Assembly: GCF_014652375.1 (NCBI RefSeq)
Contig: NZ_BMYR01000002.1
Coordinates: 1-64,000, forward strand
Reading direction: 5' to 3'
Source of the DNA: Alishewanella tabrizica
GTDB taxonomy: Bacteria > Pseudomonadota > Gammaproteobacteria > Enterobacterales > Alteromonadaceae
Length of the DNA: 64,000 nucleotides
Positions 63,049 to 64,000 of the stretch are shown piece by piece. Numbering within the stretch: position 1 is the stretch's first letter; each line of letters starts with the position of its first letter. The notes under the pieces were generated by a model. The model made no database searches, had not been told where the DNA came from, and saw only the letters and a program-made list of their open reading frames with translations. A program made the translations under genes and the position numbers.

Positions 63049-64000
63049 CTAGAACAACTCGTCTAATTCTGTCGTTTTCTCTTGTTTCTCTTCCCCAAAT
63101 TGTAACTGTGGCAAACTCCCTGCAGCATACTGGGTCGGCTCAGTTCCCAATTTAAAATACTCAAAATCACTGGTGTAGTCATTGCGACGGCTTAATAAAC
63201 CAGAGGCTAAATCAATACGAACTGACGATATACCAACCGGCGCGGCTGTAGCACGCTCTGGATAATTAGGTAAGACATCGTTCATAAAACTGAGCCATGC
63301 CGGTAAGGCTGTGCGGGCACCTGCCTCGGTCCCGGCGCTTTGATCACGGCCTAAATTGGCATTCCACGTTGCTCGGCCTAAACTGCGATTGGCATCATCA
63401 AATCCTACCCAACTGGTCACCACTAAATCGGGCGTAAATCCGGTGAACCAGGTATCTTTAGAATCGTTTGTTGTCCCTGTTTTTCCTGAGATGTCACGGC
63501 GCTTTAAGCTCTGTGCCAAGCGGGCTGTGCCATTCCAGCCCGTGCCTTGGCGCCAATCGCCGCCTCCCCAAACACTGCTTTTCAACGCATCTGCAATTAA
63601 AAAAGCATTTTGCGCACTAATCACTTGTGGGGCGTGTTTTGGTAATGGATCTTGGTTTTGCAACGATGATTCTGTCGTTTCAGTTGTTAGCTCGGTATTG
63701 GTTTGTGCCATATCTGCAGCACAGTTATTACAGGCCAATAGTGGATTATGCTGATAAATAAGTTCGTTTTGCGAATTGAACACTTTGTCAACAACATAGG
63801 GTTGTACTAAGTAGCCACCATTGGCAAAAACAGCGTACCCCGTAACCACTTCTAGGGGGGTAGAGGAGGCAGAGCCTAATGCTAAAGTTTCATTTCGGGG
63901 TAAGTCAGTTAATGCAAAACCGAATTTTTGTAAGTGTGCAATACTGGCATCGACACCAATACCACGTAACAAACGAATGGATACCACGTTCTTAGATTTC
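63049..64000 (-). CDS. mrcA: Penicillin-binding protein 1A, C-terminal part (partial)
   Basis: Class A bifunctional PBP that polymerises glycan strands and cross-links peptides at the inner membrane. Only the last ~317 residues are in the window; the frame stays open to the right edge. The transpeptidase KTG motif is visible in SGKTGTTND, and the surrounding TWFTGFTPDLVVTSWVGFD block is typical of PBP1A. The N-terminal membrane anchor, the transglycosylase domain and the SxxK and SxN motifs lie outside. A Cys-x2-Cys segment (CNNC) and a Thr/Glu-rich stretch sit in a variable loop before the KTG motif. Convergent with argH. Confidence 0.93.
   Translation of the reverse strand, partial: KSKNVVSIRLLRGIGVDASIAHLQKFGFALTDLPRNETLALGSASSTPLEVVTGYAVFANGGYLVQPYVVDKVFNSQNELIYQHNPLLACNNCAADMAQTNTELTTETTESSLQNQDPLPKHAPQVISAQNAFLIADALKSSVWGGGDWRQGTGWNGTARLAQSLKRRDISGKTGTTNDSKDTWFTGFTPDLVVTSWVGFDDANRSLGRATWNANLGRDQSAGTEAGARTALPAWLSFMNDVLPNYPERATAAPVGISSVRIDLASGLLSRRNDYTSDFEYFKLGTEPTQYAAGSLPQLQFGEEKQEKTTELDELF

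Overview
The window reads as chromosome of a free-living gammaproteobacterium of the Alteromonadales/Chromatiaceae type; Rheinheimera, Alishewanella or Arsukibacterium are the closest genera that come to mind (inference, no search was run). The grounds are Escherichia-like housekeeping orders (pepA-holC-valS, lptFG, yihY-dtd-yiiD, priA-rpmE-ftsN-hslVU, metJ-metB), several c-di-GMP proteins, a TonB receptor, a chemotaxis receptor, a hut operon, and a proteorhodopsin gene with its own retinal pathway.

Layout. 1-7.4 kb: valS, holC and pepA on the minus strand, divergent from lptF-lptG, which ends in a strong bidirectional terminator. 7.4-8.5 kb: a small accessory stretch with a short tandem repeat, an RDD membrane protein and a 56-codon two-helix membrane protein. 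8.6-15.4 kb: a complete proteorhodopsin photosystem. The minus-strand run is rhodopsin, crtE, crtI, crtB, crtY and blh, with crtE-blh abutting or overlapping by 8 bp; idi is convergent and overlaps blh. Together they turn IPP/DMAPP into GGPP, phytoene, lycopene, beta-carotene and then retinal for a green-type DTE proton pump. 16.0 kb: tRNA-Leu(CAA).

16.4-24.7 kb: three c-di-GMP proteins (GAF-PAS-GGDEF-EAL, a Cys-rich EAL protein, and a membrane GGDEF-EAL protein) and a periplasmic solute-binding-like protein. 24.7-30 kb: two pirins flanking a TonB receptor that is tightly coupled to an HGSNAT-like membrane acyltransferase. 30.2-33.4 kb: yihY, dtd, yiiD and an SDR gene, convergent with a methyl-accepting chemotaxis protein (33.4-35.4 kb). 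35.5-42 kb: the histidine-utilisation genes hutC-hutU-hutH and divergent hutI, with a palindromic operator in the shared promoter region, then hutG and rraA.

42.6-48.8 kb: a coiled-coil lipoprotein, a DUF971 protein, hslU, hslV (candidate heat-shock promoter), ftsN, priA and rpmE. 48.8-54.4 kb: a Sel1-repeat protein, malic enzyme, metJ, metB and a homoserine dehydrogenase that looks like MetL without its aspartokinase half. 54.5-57.4 kb: a seven-bladed-propeller-type sensor diguanylate cyclase. 57.5-62.9 kb: the argCBFGH operon behind a pair of ARG boxes. The window ends inside the gene for penicillin-binding protein 1A.

No CRISPR array, insertion sequence, prophage or rRNA was seen. I found no system that I can call wholly new. 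The best leads are the 22-bp palindrome upstream of the rhodopsin gene, the Cys-rich EAL protein, the TonB receptor/acyltransferase/pirin cluster, and the MetJ-controlled homoserine dehydrogenase without aspartokinase.
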